A DNA stretch of 64,000 bases, taken from Acarospora socialis. Its lineage: Eukaryota > Ascomycota > Lecanoromycetes > Acarosporales > Acarosporaceae. Made by a program: the position numbers and the translations under genes. Every line of letters starts with the position of its first letter. Position 1 is the first letter of the stretch. Where the stretch lies: assembly GCA_025617375.2 (NCBI GenBank), contig JAMYGW020000006.1:687001-751000 (forward strand), written 5' to 3'. This document shows, piece by piece, positions 22,076-34,054 of the stretch. The notes under the pieces were generated by a model. That model made no database searches, was not told where the DNA came from, and worked only from the letters and a program-made list of their open reading frames with translations.

Positions 22076-23760
22076 CTAGAATCTTTGCCTGCCCAAAGTG
22101 GGTTTCCAGTCAAGGGGATGACTCTCCGGTGTGGCATCCTCGTCCTGTTTCCACACTTTGACTGTGTGAATGTCAGCTATTGACTCGATCCAAGGAGCAT
22201 AGTTGTGAAGTCCAACGTACTCGTCTTGTCTGCTTCTCCACATATCAAGCGAAGACCGGTGTGGTCGTATGTAGAACTCATTAGGCCGGCTTCGGCATCG
22301 AGAGAGCCAGGTTGCGCGGTTGTATCGAGCGATTGAAATCTGTGTCCAGACTTCCAGTCCCAGAAGCTGATCGAACCGTTGTCCCCTGGCCAGCATCAGT
22401 CACGTCTCAGCGCCATGGCCGGAGAGGCACCCACCTCCTGAAAACAGTACGTTGTCCTCGTTTACACTCAAGGTATTGATGATGGCATTCTGTCCTTCGA
22501 AGTTTTGCATAAAAGCACCTTCTGGGCATTTCCATTGCTTGATACTCCCCGTGCTCCCGCTTGCGAATGTGAACTCCTTGGGATGAACGGCTAATGCCCT
22601 AACGCCCTTCTTATGATGAGTGAGTACCCCCATTGTCTTGCCGGCAGCAAGGTCCCATAGCCTAACCGTGGAATCGAGAGACGAGCTTATCACCTGCGGA
22701 TCAGCCTCTTGGCATTTTACATCGGACACCGTTCCCTTATGACCACTTAAGACGTGGATATTGCTTCGAGTCCTCATGTCCCACACCCGCGCCACCCCAT
22801 CTCGCCCTCCGGTAACAAGGACATCAAGTGTGGGATGTAACGCGAGTGTGTAGACGCCGCTCAGGTGTCCGTGATAATGGCGGATCACTTTGTTGGTTTC
22901 CAGGTCCCAGCATTTTACCATCTTGTCCTCCCCACACGAAAATAAGTATGGCTGTCTCTGAGAGACCGCCAGTCCACGGACGCAGGAGATATGCCCGGTC
23001 AAGGTCAGTCGTAACGAACCGGATGCCAAATCCCAAATCTTAATAGTCCTGTCGCCCGCTCCGCTGGCAAACCACTCATTTCCAGGCTCCACGGCCAAAC
23101 TTCTGACCCAACCAAGATGGCCGGATATTACCCTCATCAACTTCCATGGCGCGTGCCATTCAGGTTTTATTTGCGTTACCGTCTGTTGCCGCACCAGACT
23201 GGACGAAGCTGTATGACGCTGCAAAGCTTGCCCATTAGCGTTCGGCGCATGGTTGCCACTCGGTACGGCTGCACGCAAAGTCAACGCCTGAGATGACGAT
23301 TCAGTAGCTTCGCCCGTAGCAGTGCTTGTTATCTGCTCTATCATATTTGCCGTCCTAGTATCAACTGCGCTTTCCCCATTCGTATGGGATTTTGGTCGCT
23401 TGCGCCTGGCAGCCGCGGACGTAGCCAAGCTTGCCTGCTTTGCTGCAAGGAGCGACGGAAGCTCTTTAACATCATCGTATTCGTTGTGTATGCGTGCACT
23501 TAGATTGATGCGGTCTGGAAGGTCAGTAAAGGAGACTGTCGCTGGATGACGGGGTTGCGCAGTCCTGTTCACAGGATCTATTGTCGATGGCTTTCCGAAA
23601 TCAGCGGCGAAGAGTTCCCTGGTACGTTTTGCTGACCGTTGCACGTGCTCCTTTTAAAAGCAGAACGTCAGGAGAGAGTCCAGCCAGAGGGGGTTCAGGC
23701 GCATTGAACACTGACCGCCAAGGGTAACTCGGAAGGAGTTTTGAGCACGCTGCTCGCCAT
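22076..23760 (-). CDS. prp46: Pre-mRNA-splicing factor Prp46 (PLRG1 ortholog)
   Basis: WD40 component of the Prp19/NTC complex of the spliceosome, needed for catalytic activation, in the nucleus. Four exons close in frame: 23760-23716, 23650-22435, 22385-22221, 22161-22076, giving 503 residues. The ATG is at 23760; exon 1 reads [15 protein letters not shown] and joins [19 protein letters not shown]. Seven WD repeats follow from about residue 185 ([59 protein letters not shown]) and end [19 protein letters not shown], a PLRG1/Prp46 hallmark. A shorter model starting near 23644 would need a GTG start and is not accepted. It shares a 221-bp divergent promoter with NAS6. Confidence 0.96.
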
Positions 23761-23981
23761 ACTGGCGACAATGGCCGTCTTGACTTTGACCAAGGTTCTG
23801 CAATGAAAACTGACCTCCTTCTCTATTCTTGAGAGATCATAGGTGTACGTAGAGAGTCTTATACGATGTGAAGGGAAGCTTATGGAGTATTCTCAGAAGG
23901 TTCGCGTCCGCGTCGAAGTGACATGATAACTGGCAAGACCAGAATTTTAAGTCGGGGAGACCACTTTGATTCCGGCCGCAG

Positions 23982-25098
23982 ATGGATGTAGAACAAGACT
24001 CCAAGTTTGCTATCCACGAAGCAGCTCGGGAAGGCAGGAGTATGTTAGACTGGTCTCTATGTGTCCGAACTAAAGTGCTAACTTACTTTCACCTTTCAAA
24101 GCAAATGTCGTCGAATCCCTCCTCAACGTAATCGCCCGTTACATATCCGCATCGAACTCGAAGCTCGACTTATCTGTGCCACATGCTGACAGCTTCTCAG
24201 GCGAATACTAGCCTGGCCACAAGACGCGATGACGATGAACGGTTACCTCTACACTGGGCCGTCGCAAATCATCACAATCCAATTGTTGAGCTATTAGTGT
24301 CACGGAGGGATTTCGACCCAGACGTTCAGGTCTCGGGACTCTACTTTGCACTATGTAGTACGACATGCGCTCATGTGGTTATAGGACGGTTCGGGGTGGA
24401 CACCCTTGATGATAGCGTCAAGTTTACGGGAAGGGGACGAATTGGTTGACGTGCTGCTAAGGAAGGAAGCAGATGTTAATATCAAGAGTACGTCTAGAGA
24501 TTTTCCTCGATGCCGTGGAGAAGGAGGATGCTGATTGATGCAGATTATAATGGGCAGGTATTACACACCAGCTGTCCAGTGCGTTAGCATCCAGCTGAGC
24601 TGACCTGAGGGTTAGACAGCCCTTCATTTCTGTGCATCTAAGAACAACTTGGAAGTGGCGAGGAAACTCCTCTCACAGAAAGCATCGGCACGAGTGAAGG
24701 ATAAAAGGGGTCAACTAGCCCTTCATCGGGCCGCCGCGATTGGTTCAGTACCCATGGTTACGCTCCTTCTTGACAACAAAAGCCCGCTTAATGCTTCCGA
24801 CATCTCCGGCTACACCGCTCTGCATCACGGTGAGTATCTTGGGGGATGCACTAGGGTGATATATGTATTGACTCATCGGCAGCGATCTCGGAGGGCCATG
24901 GAGATACCGCGTTGCTGCTACTGAGAGCAGGGGCCGAATCAGACAGGAAGGATATAGATGGCCATTTGGCAATCGATCTGGCACCAGATACCAAGGTATG
25001 TTTGCTTGTTGAATTCTCGTGCTGGAGACCCTCACAAGCAGCAGATAAGGAACTTCCTGCTGCAAAGCGCGGACCGCGAAGGCATCAACCTAGGTTAA
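23982..25098 (+). CDS. nas6: Ankyrin-repeat proteasome assembly chaperone Nas6/PSMD10-like
   Basis: Probable chaperone of the 19S base that binds the C-terminal domain of the ATPase Rpt3 during 26S proteasome assembly. Eight short exons close exactly: 23982-24039, 24102-24127, 24201-24329, 24385-24487, 24544-24557, 24616-24829, 24883-24995, 25045-25098, giving 236 residues, close to yeast Nas6 and human gankyrin. Ankyrin units are visible as FAIHEAAREGR, LPLHWAVANHHNPIVELLVS, GWTPLMIASSLREGDELVDV, TALHFCASKNNLEVARKLLS, LALHRAAAIGSVPMVTLLLD and TALHHAISEGHGDTALLLLR. Exon 5 is only 14 nt. The call rests on length and whole-length ankyrin layout; another small ankyrin protein cannot be excluded. 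Divergent from PRP46, convergent with the golgin gene. Confidence 0.87.
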
Positions 25099-25223
25099 GG
25101 CATTATCCGTGTTTCAAGCGTTGGCACTACAGACCTCTGCACTGCGCCTGCGATTGCATGTGATATCGTTGTGGAGCAGACGGTAAATCTGCAATGAGAT
25201 GTAACATCTGATGGAGGAGGGCT

Positions 25224-27998
25224 TCATCTCATAGTACTGTCGACGAGTTCCCTGTATATCTTCTTAACATCAGCGACATCAGCTTTGAGTTCTTCGACAA
25301 GCTCGCTCTTCTCCCCGAGCATTTCAAGCGTTGTATGATATCGCCCGTTGACTTGACAGATCTCTTGCTCAAGTCTTTGGATTTTAGTGTCTGCTGCCCG
25401 CTTCTGTTCCACCTCGCGCATGAGTGAAACTACCTGTTCTCGGGCTTCGTCTCGTTGGTAAGAGAGTCTTGCAAGCTCATCCTTTAATGCTTCCTTCTCA
25501 CTCTCCAGCCGTCTCACTGTTGCGCTCATCCGCTCAACCAATTGAACAGACGGACCAGCACCGGCCGTGGAGCCAGATATCATGTCATTTATTGTTCGGT
25601 GTGCTGACGCCGGAGTGCCAGAGCCGTCCAAAAGATCATCCTGATCTGAAATCTGGACCGAAGGTGTGGGTGGAACTGTGGAACTGATAGACTGCTGCGC
25701 TGTGAACAGAAGAGAGTCTTGCCGGTATGGAAACCCGACATCGGGAGTTCGTAGAGGTTGACTAAGCTCGTGGGAACTGATCGCCCGATCTGTTACTGAG
25801 ATGCCCACGTTCGTTGAATCAGTCTGTGCATTGGGCCGAAGGTTTTGCAGGCTGAGAAAATCTGCGCTTGACCCTTTCCTAGTATGAGGCCCCGGAGATC
25901 TGATTCTGAGCTGGGAAGCCGTTGATGATGTCTGGTTGTTCTCCTGATTCCATTTGTTCTTCTCATCCTCGATGCGAGCAGTGAGTGCTACTTCCCAGGA
26001 AGCGCGATCTCTCGTGAAGTTGGCTTTTGCTTCTGTAAGTGTAGCTTCGGAAAGCCTCAATGTTTCCTGAATTGTATTAAGCTCTTTGCTTTGCTCGGCG
26101 AATTGTCGGTCAAGGCTGTTGAGTTTACCAAGAGCAGTGTCAAGTTCTTCATTGGCCCTTGCCAATCTAAGTTTCTACTTATAGTTAGCTTGGGATCTCC
26201 TCGAAGAACATGGTACAAACGGACCAGATCCCGGGTCCTACGCCGGAGGTCTGCTTGTTTTTTCACCATTTCATCTTTCTCTTCCTCAAGGCTTTTGATT
26301 CTGTGTAAAAGCGAGCCCTCCACACCTTGCCAGTTCTCGAGAGCAATTGAATGTTGAGTTTGAAGAACTTCGACCTGGCGGAGAAGCTTCGTTTGTGCGT
26401 CACTGACCGCACCTGTCGTAACCTCCTCAGCTCGGGTATGTAAGACTTCGAGCCTGTTCTCGAGCACCTATGACGTGTCAGCCAAGTTCACCACTCACAG
26501 ATGAATGTGTTTCACACAGATTGTTCCCTTTTGAGTTCCGTTTCTGTCGCTCTGTGACGCTCTTTTTCCCGCTCCGCCTCCTTTGTAATACGACGGATCT
26601 CGGATCGAAGCTTCTCCTCGCTCAGCTCCTTCTCATTCCTCGTCTTGGACAGATCGTCCCGAAGCCGCGCAGAGATGGCCCTCTCCCCCTCCAGTGCGTC
26701 CGTTTGTGCCGCGCTTTCTGCGGCACTTGCTTTAGGAGGTGCCTGGGTCAACTGAAATCTCAGAGCTGCCGCTCTCGCGCGCTGTGAGTCTAGTTCCGCT
26801 TTCAGCAATTCGTTTTCATTTTCAACCCTCAACAGACTCTCAAGCTCCTGCTGCTCGGAGTCTTCGGCACGTCTGGCCCTCTCCTTGGCATTCTGCATTT
26901 CGTGCTCAGCATTTTCCAGTCTTAATTTGACTCCGGCGGAATGCTTTTGATCCTCAAGAATGCTCGAGCGAAGGCTCTTGATGGTATTCATATGTCTCAA
27001 CTCATTCTTTGACAGCTTCTCGCCTTCTTCCATTAGCAGAGCGATCTGTTGGTCCTTTTCGGCCAGTCTTCTGTCCAGACTTCCTGCAGGAGCCGTGGTG
27101 AGGGCTGATTTCGCAGTTTCTAGTGCATCCTTCGTTAGATACTGCAGCTTACTTTGAAGAGCGTCAATTCGTTCCATAAAGGAGTGTGTTTCTTCTTGAC
27201 GTCTAGTCTCGGAAACCTTATAATCTGACTGCATCTGGGATAACATCGCTTCATACTCCTGGGAAGACCTCTGCGCCTTGCTTGTTCGTTCGACAACTGT
27301 TGTAGAGGACGTGTCGACGTCATTTGGGGCAATCCCTTCGGGTGCAGTTGCTGGAGGATGTAGGGATGAGTCCCCAGAGCAGGTTCCCGCAGAGGGTCCC
27401 GCCAAAATCAACAGGTCTGACGTAGACACTGGGAGTGTTGTAGCATGCCCCGGATACAAGTTTTGATCCCAATTCTCGTCGGTCTCGCTGTTGTTCTCTC
27501 CGTCAAGAACAGTGGCTGATGCTAGGACCTGACGCGTTGGGCCGGTCCCTGCGTCTGGAGTCTTGATATCGGAACTCGTCCGTGGACTGTCAGCACCCGG
27601 AGATGAGAACTCAGAAGTTGACGCAGGACTGTCAGACCTCCGCGTACCACCGTTCTTGACAACCGTCTTCGCCAAGCGCTCTTGCAGGCGACCATTGTTC
27701 CTACTATTCGAAGCACTCCGAGAGAGACCTGGGCATTGTTTCAGTTGCGAGTCATTGTGAAAGAATCTGAAGCGGTGCGCTTACTGTTGGCTCTTGTACC
27801 TGCGGGCGTTGTAGAATGAGAGCGTTCTTTGGGCTCGAGTGATTCTTGCGTCTTGCTGTTAACCTTCAGAACTGGTGCCGGCTGCTCGTCTCCGTCGGCC
27901 AGAATGGTGTCTAGTCTGGACTCTACGCCCGCAACGGCCTGCTGAAGCAACGAGCCCCATCTGGAGGCCTGTTTTGACCCTTTGGGAGCCTTGCTCAT
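25224..27998 (-). CDS. TMF1/Sgm1-type golgin (TATA element modulatory factor family)
   Basis: Golgi-associated coiled-coil tether of the TMF1/Sgm1 family, which captures vesicles and binds Rab6-class GTPases through its C-terminal domain. Four exons close exactly: 27998-27785, 27728-26518, 26467-26217, 26166-25224, giving 872 residues. The N-terminal motif RWGSLLQQAVAGVESRLD is typical. A Ser/Pro-rich linker follows, then long heptad coiled coils from about residue 220 to 600. The C-terminal TMF domain reads VRRLESEKEALKDELARLSY and LEMLGEKSELVEELKADVAD, ending VKKIYRELVDSTMR. Intron 2 needs a GTGTGA donor and intron 3 a GTACCA donor, both acceptable but not strong. Start 27998 is preferred over an in-frame ATG slightly upstream because the RWGSLL motif follows it at family spacing. 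Confidence 0.9.
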
Positions 27999-28440
27999 GA
28001 TGAGGGCTCTCCAAAAACCCAAACTATTGTGTGTGGCTGAGTTCGATCAGGGCCTCTTGGACTAATGAATGGGGGGATCAGCATCGTTTTCCCTGGAGTA
28101 AGGCCTATGCGAAAGCAGCATGTATCATGCCCAAAGACGACAGTAACCATCGCACTGAAGTACGAATGCTCTTCTCTGCTCATGAACTGTTTCCAGTCTG
28201 TGAGTCTACTCTACAGCTGGTCAATCATGAGGTAAAGGTAAGGTAGCCCGAACCAAACGGAAACTCGACAATTTGCTTACGTTGCAATAGTTATGTATCC
28301 TTGCTAGCGTAGCATCTTCATGTGAACCCCCCATCGTCGAACTTCTTCCTTCCTAGCCGCAATAATAACTGAACTTACACTGTTCACCCGTCATTACTTG
28401 ACCTCCACGCCAACTTCACAAGTAAAGTATAAGCATCATT
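27999..28440. other. Divergent promoter region, TMF1-like and NIT2-like genes
   Basis: About 440 bp without a supported gene. It separates two divergent starts and probably holds both promoters. No strong element was recognised. Confidence 0.6.
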
Positions 28441-29510
28441 ATGGCCATCGCAGTGCGTAATCAGCAGCCTTTACTCGCGTCGTTCACCACTGATACTTGA
28501 ACCTGCGCCAGGCGGTGGGGCAGCTATGCTCAACAGCAAGCATGGCGCACAATCTGAGACAATGCCAGATCCTCGTCAAGAAAGCTGTGGCTGCACATGC
28601 TCATGTCAGTAACATGGCATTTGGTCACATCACTGTCTTTATTACATCGACCCAGACAGGCTCTTATACGTTCAGGCCCTCTTCCTTCCCGAAGCAAGTG
28701 ACTACATTGGCTCCTCGCCTGCAGAGACTGTAGCTCTTGTTAGACCAGTAACAGATAGTCCATTCGTTCTGGGCCTTCAGCGTGAAGCCCGTCAGTCGAA
28801 GCTGCCGATCAATGTAGGAATCCACGAGCCTTCGCAGGGGGGGGGAGAAGGTGAAAAACACTCTGATCTGGATTGATGAGGAGGGAACCATCACGCACAG
28901 ATATCAGAAGCTGCATCTGTTCGACGTTGAGCTACAAGATGGTCCTACTTTGAAGGAGAGCAAGTAGGTGATATACTACGCTTTAGTCCGCTGGAAGGGC
29001 CTGCGTAATGATCCGCCTAGAACCGTCGAAAAAGGGTACAGTATTCTTCCACCGTTCGAAACGCCAGTGGGCCGCCTCAGTATGACCATCTGTTTCGACC
29101 TGCGCTTCCCCGAAATGAACCTTGCCTTGAAGCGGCAGAACAGTCAAATCATCACTTATCCATCGGCCTTTACCATTCCGACGGGGCAGGCGCACTGGGA
29201 AGTCTTACTGCGAGCGCGTGCAATTGAGTCCCAAACATATGTAATTGCCGCAGCGCAAGCTGGTGCTCATAATGAGAAGAGGACCAGTTACGGACACTCG
29301 ATGATTGTATCTCCCTGGGGCAAAGTTTTGGCGGAACTTGGTGGTGACGGTCAGGAGCCGGAGATCGCAACGGCGGAGATTGACCTAGACCTGGTCGAAA
29401 AAGTGAGAGAGTCTATGCCTCTGCTACGAAGAGCGTAAGTAAAGAGACATCCGTAATGGGTTTGAAGCTACTGATATGTTTTGTGCAGGGACGTATACCC
29501 GGAAGTCTGA
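28441..29510 (+). CDS. nit2: Nit2-type carbon-nitrogen hydrolase (deaminated glutathione amidase-like), frame broken at a G9 tract
   Basis: Nitrilase-superfamily amidase; the yeast Nit2/mammalian NIT1 branch repairs deaminated glutathione. Exons: 28441-28452, 28512-28604, 28676-28963, 29021-29434, 29489-29510, about 275 residues if the frame were continuous. The catalytic triad is visible: Glu in ALFLPEASDYI, Lys in RYQKLHLFDVE and Cys in SMTICFDLRFPEM. Exon 3 contains a run of nine G (28837-28845) that is one base too long to keep the frame open: upstream reads INVGIHEPSQ, downstream reads KVKNTLIWIDEEG in another phase, and splice phases fit only if one base is discounted. Either a homopolymer sequencing error or a true inactivating indel. 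Everything else looks intact, which favours error. Confidence 0.88.
28837..28845 (+). other. G9 homopolymer at the NIT2-like frame break
   Basis: Nine consecutive G in exon 3. Eight would keep the frame open between HEPSQ and KVKNTLIW. It is the only frame problem in the gene. Confidence 0.85.
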
Positions 29511-30121
29511 TGTCTTGTAGCGCTGAAAAAGAATGGAGTGAGATATGAGAAGAAACCGATCATCCTCTCATATTGAATGAAACTGCAACATTGCCATTTT
29601 ATATACTGAAGCTCAGAGTTGAACGTCAGCATCAAAGACATCTCTTAGGGACGAGGCTCGTTGCACATCAAGCGCATGTCTTGAACATGGGCCAATACCG
29701 GCTGGAGCCTTGGGAGACAGGGCTAAGGGCATGTTGCATAGCTTAGAGGAACGCCTGCTGTCGATTTTTTTTATGTACGCGTGAACAGCCAAAAATAATT
29801 AGGAAGCTTCTTCTTGACATATCGCGCTGCTGAATTGTTCGGAGATAACGAAGGAAAGCGCGAATCGCCGGGACTAGATCGCAAATTATAGAGAGAATAC
29901 TAGTAGAACAGCATTCGTTACAATGATTTCAGTATCCGATTGCAGGATTATTGTGTGCCCAGTTTGGTCTGCCGTCATTCCTGTCTTTTTGCTATCAGGT
30001 CTGGTATCTATCATGACTAAGCAATGACAACATCTTGAACGAAATAATTGTGTTGCTGGTTAGCATCTGCACACAACACTCCACAGTAGCTGAACAATCT
30101 GACGGACAGACCACCAAAAGA
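29511..30121. other. Intergenic region, no gene seen
   Basis: About 610 bp between two tandem + strand genes. No coding frame, RNA gene or repeat is supported; it should contain the NIT2-like terminator and the OPI3 promoter. Confidence 0.6.
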
Positions 30122-31049
30122 ATGGCTAAATTCTCCGGACAGAGTAAAGATCTGATAGACTTTGACCAGAAGAGTCTACTGGGTAATTGTACTCAATGCA
30201 CCCTACCGACTTCCAGAAACTGATGCGTTCCATGAGTGAGGTAGTCTCTGCGCTCTCTATTGCGTTTAATCCCATCTTTTGGAAGTAAGTCAAGTACTCA
30301 TAGGTGCTCTCGCTTGCCGCTGACTTTCGTTGTAGTGTCATGGCCCGGCAAGGTAATCTGCGCCCTTGGCCTGTCGAGATAGGGCTTGCTGGGACTGATA
30401 CGGTATACCAACAGAATACCACAACAAGGTCTTGACAAAGCTGTTCAGGGGTAACTCTAAATATGCCTGTTATGCATTGGCGGTAACAATCTTCTCTATT
30501 GGCATTTTCCGAGACGCATTGTGGGTCTCACTCCCCAAGGGATTCGCTCTAAGGCGCGTGTCCAGGCTCTGGTCGAGGCTGTTTAACATATTGCGCAGAT
30601 ACGAACGTGCCCTTCGCGCCCAGCCATCTCATCCTCTCCTTCAAACGCCCTCCTCGAATTACATTGGTTATGTTCTGATCGTTACCGGCAATCTTCTCGT
30701 GCTCAGTAGTATGTGGGCCCTGGGAGTTACCGGCACATATCTGGGTGATTACTTTGGCTTTCTCATGGATCACCGGGTGACATCGTTTCCATTCAACATC
30801 ACCGATGCCCCCATGTATTACGGTTCTACGCTGTCGTTTCTGGGCACCGCGATCTTGTACGGGAAGCCTGCAGGGATCCTGTTGACATTGGAGATCCTGG
30901 CCGCTTACCTGGTTGCGTTGAGCTACGAGGAGTGAGTTTTCTTGGCTGTTCGTGTTCACGTCCGTACTAATGTATCACCTGCCAGCCCCTTCACCGCGCA
31001 GATATATGCGAAGAGAGACCATGAAAAGAGAGCTTCGAAGAAGGTCTAA
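30122..31049 (+). CDS. opi3: Phospholipid methyltransferase Opi3 (phosphatidyl-N-methylethanolamine N-methyltransferase)
   Basis: ER membrane enzyme of the methylation route to phosphatidylcholine; uses S-adenosylmethionine for the last two methyl transfers after Cho2. Six exons close exactly: 30122-30182, 30245-30284, 30336-30352, 30415-30520, 30599-30931, 30986-31049, giving 206 residues, the same size as yeast Opi3. The protein starts MAKFSGQSKDLIDFDQKSLL, then ALSIAFNPIFWNVMARQEYH, a helix ACYALAVTIFSIGIFRDAL, and the conserved block GTYLGDYFGFLMDHRVT with MYYGSTLSFLGTAI and LVALSYEDPF. Exon 3 is only 17 nt. The C-terminus is basic (AKRDHEKRASKKV), fitting a cytosolic ER-retention tail. 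Convergent with RXT2. Confidence 0.96.
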
Positions 31050-31290
31050 TAGACTTGCAGCGCAGGGATGCCTTCAACGGCATGTCATTATGTTTTCTCG
31101 CCTGCATTTAGCGGTCTGAGTTGCACTGCCTGATCTTACTTGTGTCCACGTCGGAGGGTAGAACAGATCAAGTACTCCTAAGCCGAGGAAGAGTTGAATA
31201 AATGTGTAGAGGATTGTTAACTTATGTAGCAGGTGTCAAGTAACGGGCTCAACCCCGTGATAGTTGAAAAATCGTAGCTCTATATTAGAG

Positions 31291-33315
31291 TTACGCCCTT
31301 CGGCCTCTAGTCTTCTTACCTTGGTTCCCGCCCTCGTCTTCTTCCTCGTCGTGGCCCTTTTTCAAGTCCTCGTCGAGCGCCCACTCTTCCTTGTCGTACC
31401 AATCTTCCCCGTCGCTCATCTCCCCTACATGCTCTTCGGCCTTGCACCACTGCAGTACCGTCTTCCTCATCCGATCGGCTCGCAACAGCCCTTCGTAAAG
31501 TTTTCCAACACCACGGCAGACTTCTTCCTGCTTCTGCACGTATGACATGAGCACCCGCCGCGTGTCTTCCGCTTCTGCTGGGGGAAGCCCGTAGTCGCGG
31601 TCGGGGTGAGCGGAAACGGGGGCTAGGAAGAACGGATGCACGAAGGTGGATGTGGACAATGTAGGCGACGGAGACCTCGTGGGAGCAGTAGTCGCATTGT
31701 CGGAAGCAGCCTGCGCTTGAGCACGAGTTCTCATGCGATGCTGCGCAGGTTGCGAGATTTCTTCGTCTTCTTCTCGCTCCCTTCCTTCCGCCTGTGACTC
31801 CTTTGGAAGCTCTGAGTCGGCTGTTTCGGGACGGTTGTCTACAATCCCGTTACCAACCCCGGCAGGCTCCACAGGTGGTTGTGCTGGTTGCATATTGCGG
31901 TCTGCCACCTCTAAGGTACTCGGTACTGGCTCCGCGCTCTTCCACTTGTCATTCGAGTTACTGTCAGGGCCAGCCTTGCCCGCATCCGCTGTGACGTCAG
32001 ATACCTCTATTGGTGGATTCTGTTCCGAGTACTCAATAGAGTCGGAAGTTCCAGGTGCTGCTGTAGGCGCATCCTCATCTTCACGCATAACTTTCTGTGC
32101 CTTCAGACTCCCATCCATAATATCGTTTTTAGAACTGCCGCCCGTGACGTGGCTGTGCTCGGCGGCAGATAGTTCGCCCTCCACAACCTTACCCTGCAGG
32201 TGCGCGGAGCTGTCATTTTGAACCCTAATCATATCCTTGTCCACACCGCCACCGATAAGAGCACTCAATGCAGCTTGGACAGGAGCCGGGCATTGCTGTC
32301 TGGCCCGCAGTCTCTCGACTTCTCTGGCCAGCTGTCTCTCATCTCCTATTGCAGCTACGGCGGTGAGCAGTGGCGGAGAGTATCTGGGACGTACATCGAG
32401 TTTTATAGGACCTGCAGCTTGAGAAACGGAAGTGTTATCTTGTACTGTAGAAACCCCAATGTTATCCTGTTTGACGGGTAGAGGCTCCTCTACACGATCT
32501 CCATGGACACTAACGGATTGATCAGTGGTTGCCGTCTGTAAAGGACCGAAAAGGTTGACGTCATTTTCTGTCTGGTAATGACCACATGGCGCCCAAATCT
32601 CGTCCCCTCGAAACTTTGTTAACAGCTGCTTCATTCTACATAGTGACGCCTTCTCTCGCTGAACCATCTCACAAGCTTGCTGAGTCATCTGGCTAAGTGT
32701 CTTGGAAATATAGGGTATAGAGAGCGATGGATGATTGGGTAGTTCGGAAGCAGAGGTCAATGGCGCAAGTAGAGCTGTTACACCAGATGATTTTCAGTCA
32801 TTGGCATACAGCTAGATTGGGGTTGTGACTGACTCTCTAGCTTGATGCCGCTATATGGATTCTCCTCTGCCGCTACCGCATCGGCTTCCTCGTCAACGTC
32901 GTCTTGTTCCAACTCATCACCATCCTCGTCGAACCGCCGAGGATTACGGTTGAGAATATACCTCTGATAGCCAGCGTGTTCTATCTTCTGCTCCGACAAC
33001 ATGCTTAATCAAGGGATCCTTCACCACCGTTTCCAGAAGGACTCGGATCTCAATTCGACTTACTCGTCTGTAGACTCGAGGTCCATTAGCCATATCCAAT
33101 TGCCCTTCGTGAATGTATCGCGCACTCCGCTTGAGCTTGTTGCCTCGATTGGTGGGCTGATGAATGGAAATATCGGAGTCAGAAGCTGGAGAATGGTGAG
33201 ATAGGCTTCATATTCTATGTCGAGCAATAAACAAATCCTTACACGACTCTCTCCTGCCGATCGCTTTCTTCATCCCAGCTATCGTCTCGGCGATGAGTAC
33301 AGATTGCGCGGCCAT
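31291..33315 (-). CDS. rxt2: Rxt2, subunit of the Rpd3L-type histone deacetylase complex
   Basis: Component of the large Sin3/Rpd3 deacetylase complex, acting as a corepressor in the nucleus. Four exons close exactly: 33315-33243, 33185-33064, 32987-32834, 32774-31291, giving 610 residues. The N-terminal Rxt2 domain (about residues 1-160) reads MAAQSVLIAETIAGMKKAI, PTNRGNKLKRSARYIHEGQ, KIEHAGYQRYILNRNPRRFD, ENPYSGIKLE and then HPSLSIPYISKTLSQMTQQA. The middle is long, acidic and low-complexity, and the end is basic (GKKTRGRR). A conserved C-terminal helix YVQKQEEVCRGVGKLYEGLL precedes the tail. The domain is split over three introns, so exon 1 would be missed by single-frame reading. Convergent with OPI3; TRAPPC11 follows upstream in the same direction. 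Confidence 0.92.
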
Positions 33316-34054
33316 TTTTGTTGAAACCGGGCCGGCGCGGTAGGCCAGAGCCCGACCTACTGAGTGGATGTTGTAGAGGGGTGCGTGCTGAGAGCTCTTG
33401 TCCCATCCAGAACCGGCGCAGAACCTGGCAGCAAGCTCTCCCACTACGCAGGAGCACAGTGGGTATTACTCCAGAGTCCAGATATGCAAATCGCGCCCAG
33501 TTACCGCAGTGATCGTACGCTCATTCAAGAGTGCTTGATTGAGAGTGTAGTTTGAGACCAGACTGACTGGCGTGTAGGCACATCCGGGTTGATACTCGCG
33601 GTGGGATACGCAGCAATTACGGCAACCGGTTCGCACCAGAGCCACACGAACTTACGGCCGAGGGGGCAAGGTGGACGTAGAGTACGTCCAGGTATTAACA
33701 CTCTGGGTGCATTTCTTACGTAACATTGTCCTGGGCCAGCTCTAAATAGGGTACCGACCTAATCAAGCTGTCGCTCGGCTTGGAATGAAGGTCAATTTCA
33801 TCAGGTCGGTTCGGCTATATATCCCGCCAAGTCTCATGTGTGAGAGGAAAAGTGTTGAACACAAAGCTTCATGTCTACCTTCTCTCCCCGGTCGGCATAG
33901 TTTGTCATTCCACCATTGTGCTTCTGAAGCCAGGTGATGGCATTTTACCACGTTTGTGATCCACATATCTTCCATGCGCCATCCAAATGCCGCTAGAGAC
34001 GACTAGGTAAACCAGACATAACCCATTCGTACCACCGATATAAGGCCGAATCAA
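33316..34054. other. Intergenic region, no gene seen
   Basis: About 740 bp between the RXT2 start and the TRAPPC11 end, both minus. Short frames on both strands overlap one another and have no family features. Likely the RXT2 promoter. Confidence 0.55.

Noticed and set aside
22435-23644. PRP46, the DUF8035-like gene and cpcA starting at the first codon of their long frames
   Set aside because: Those first codons are GTG or TTG on the coding strand; ATG starts were found in upstream exons (23760, 62484) or further in (41100).
31733-32221. Plus-strand frame of 162 codons over RXT2
   Set aside because: Ser/Pro-rich antisense shadow of the low-complexity middle of Rxt2; no start context or motif.
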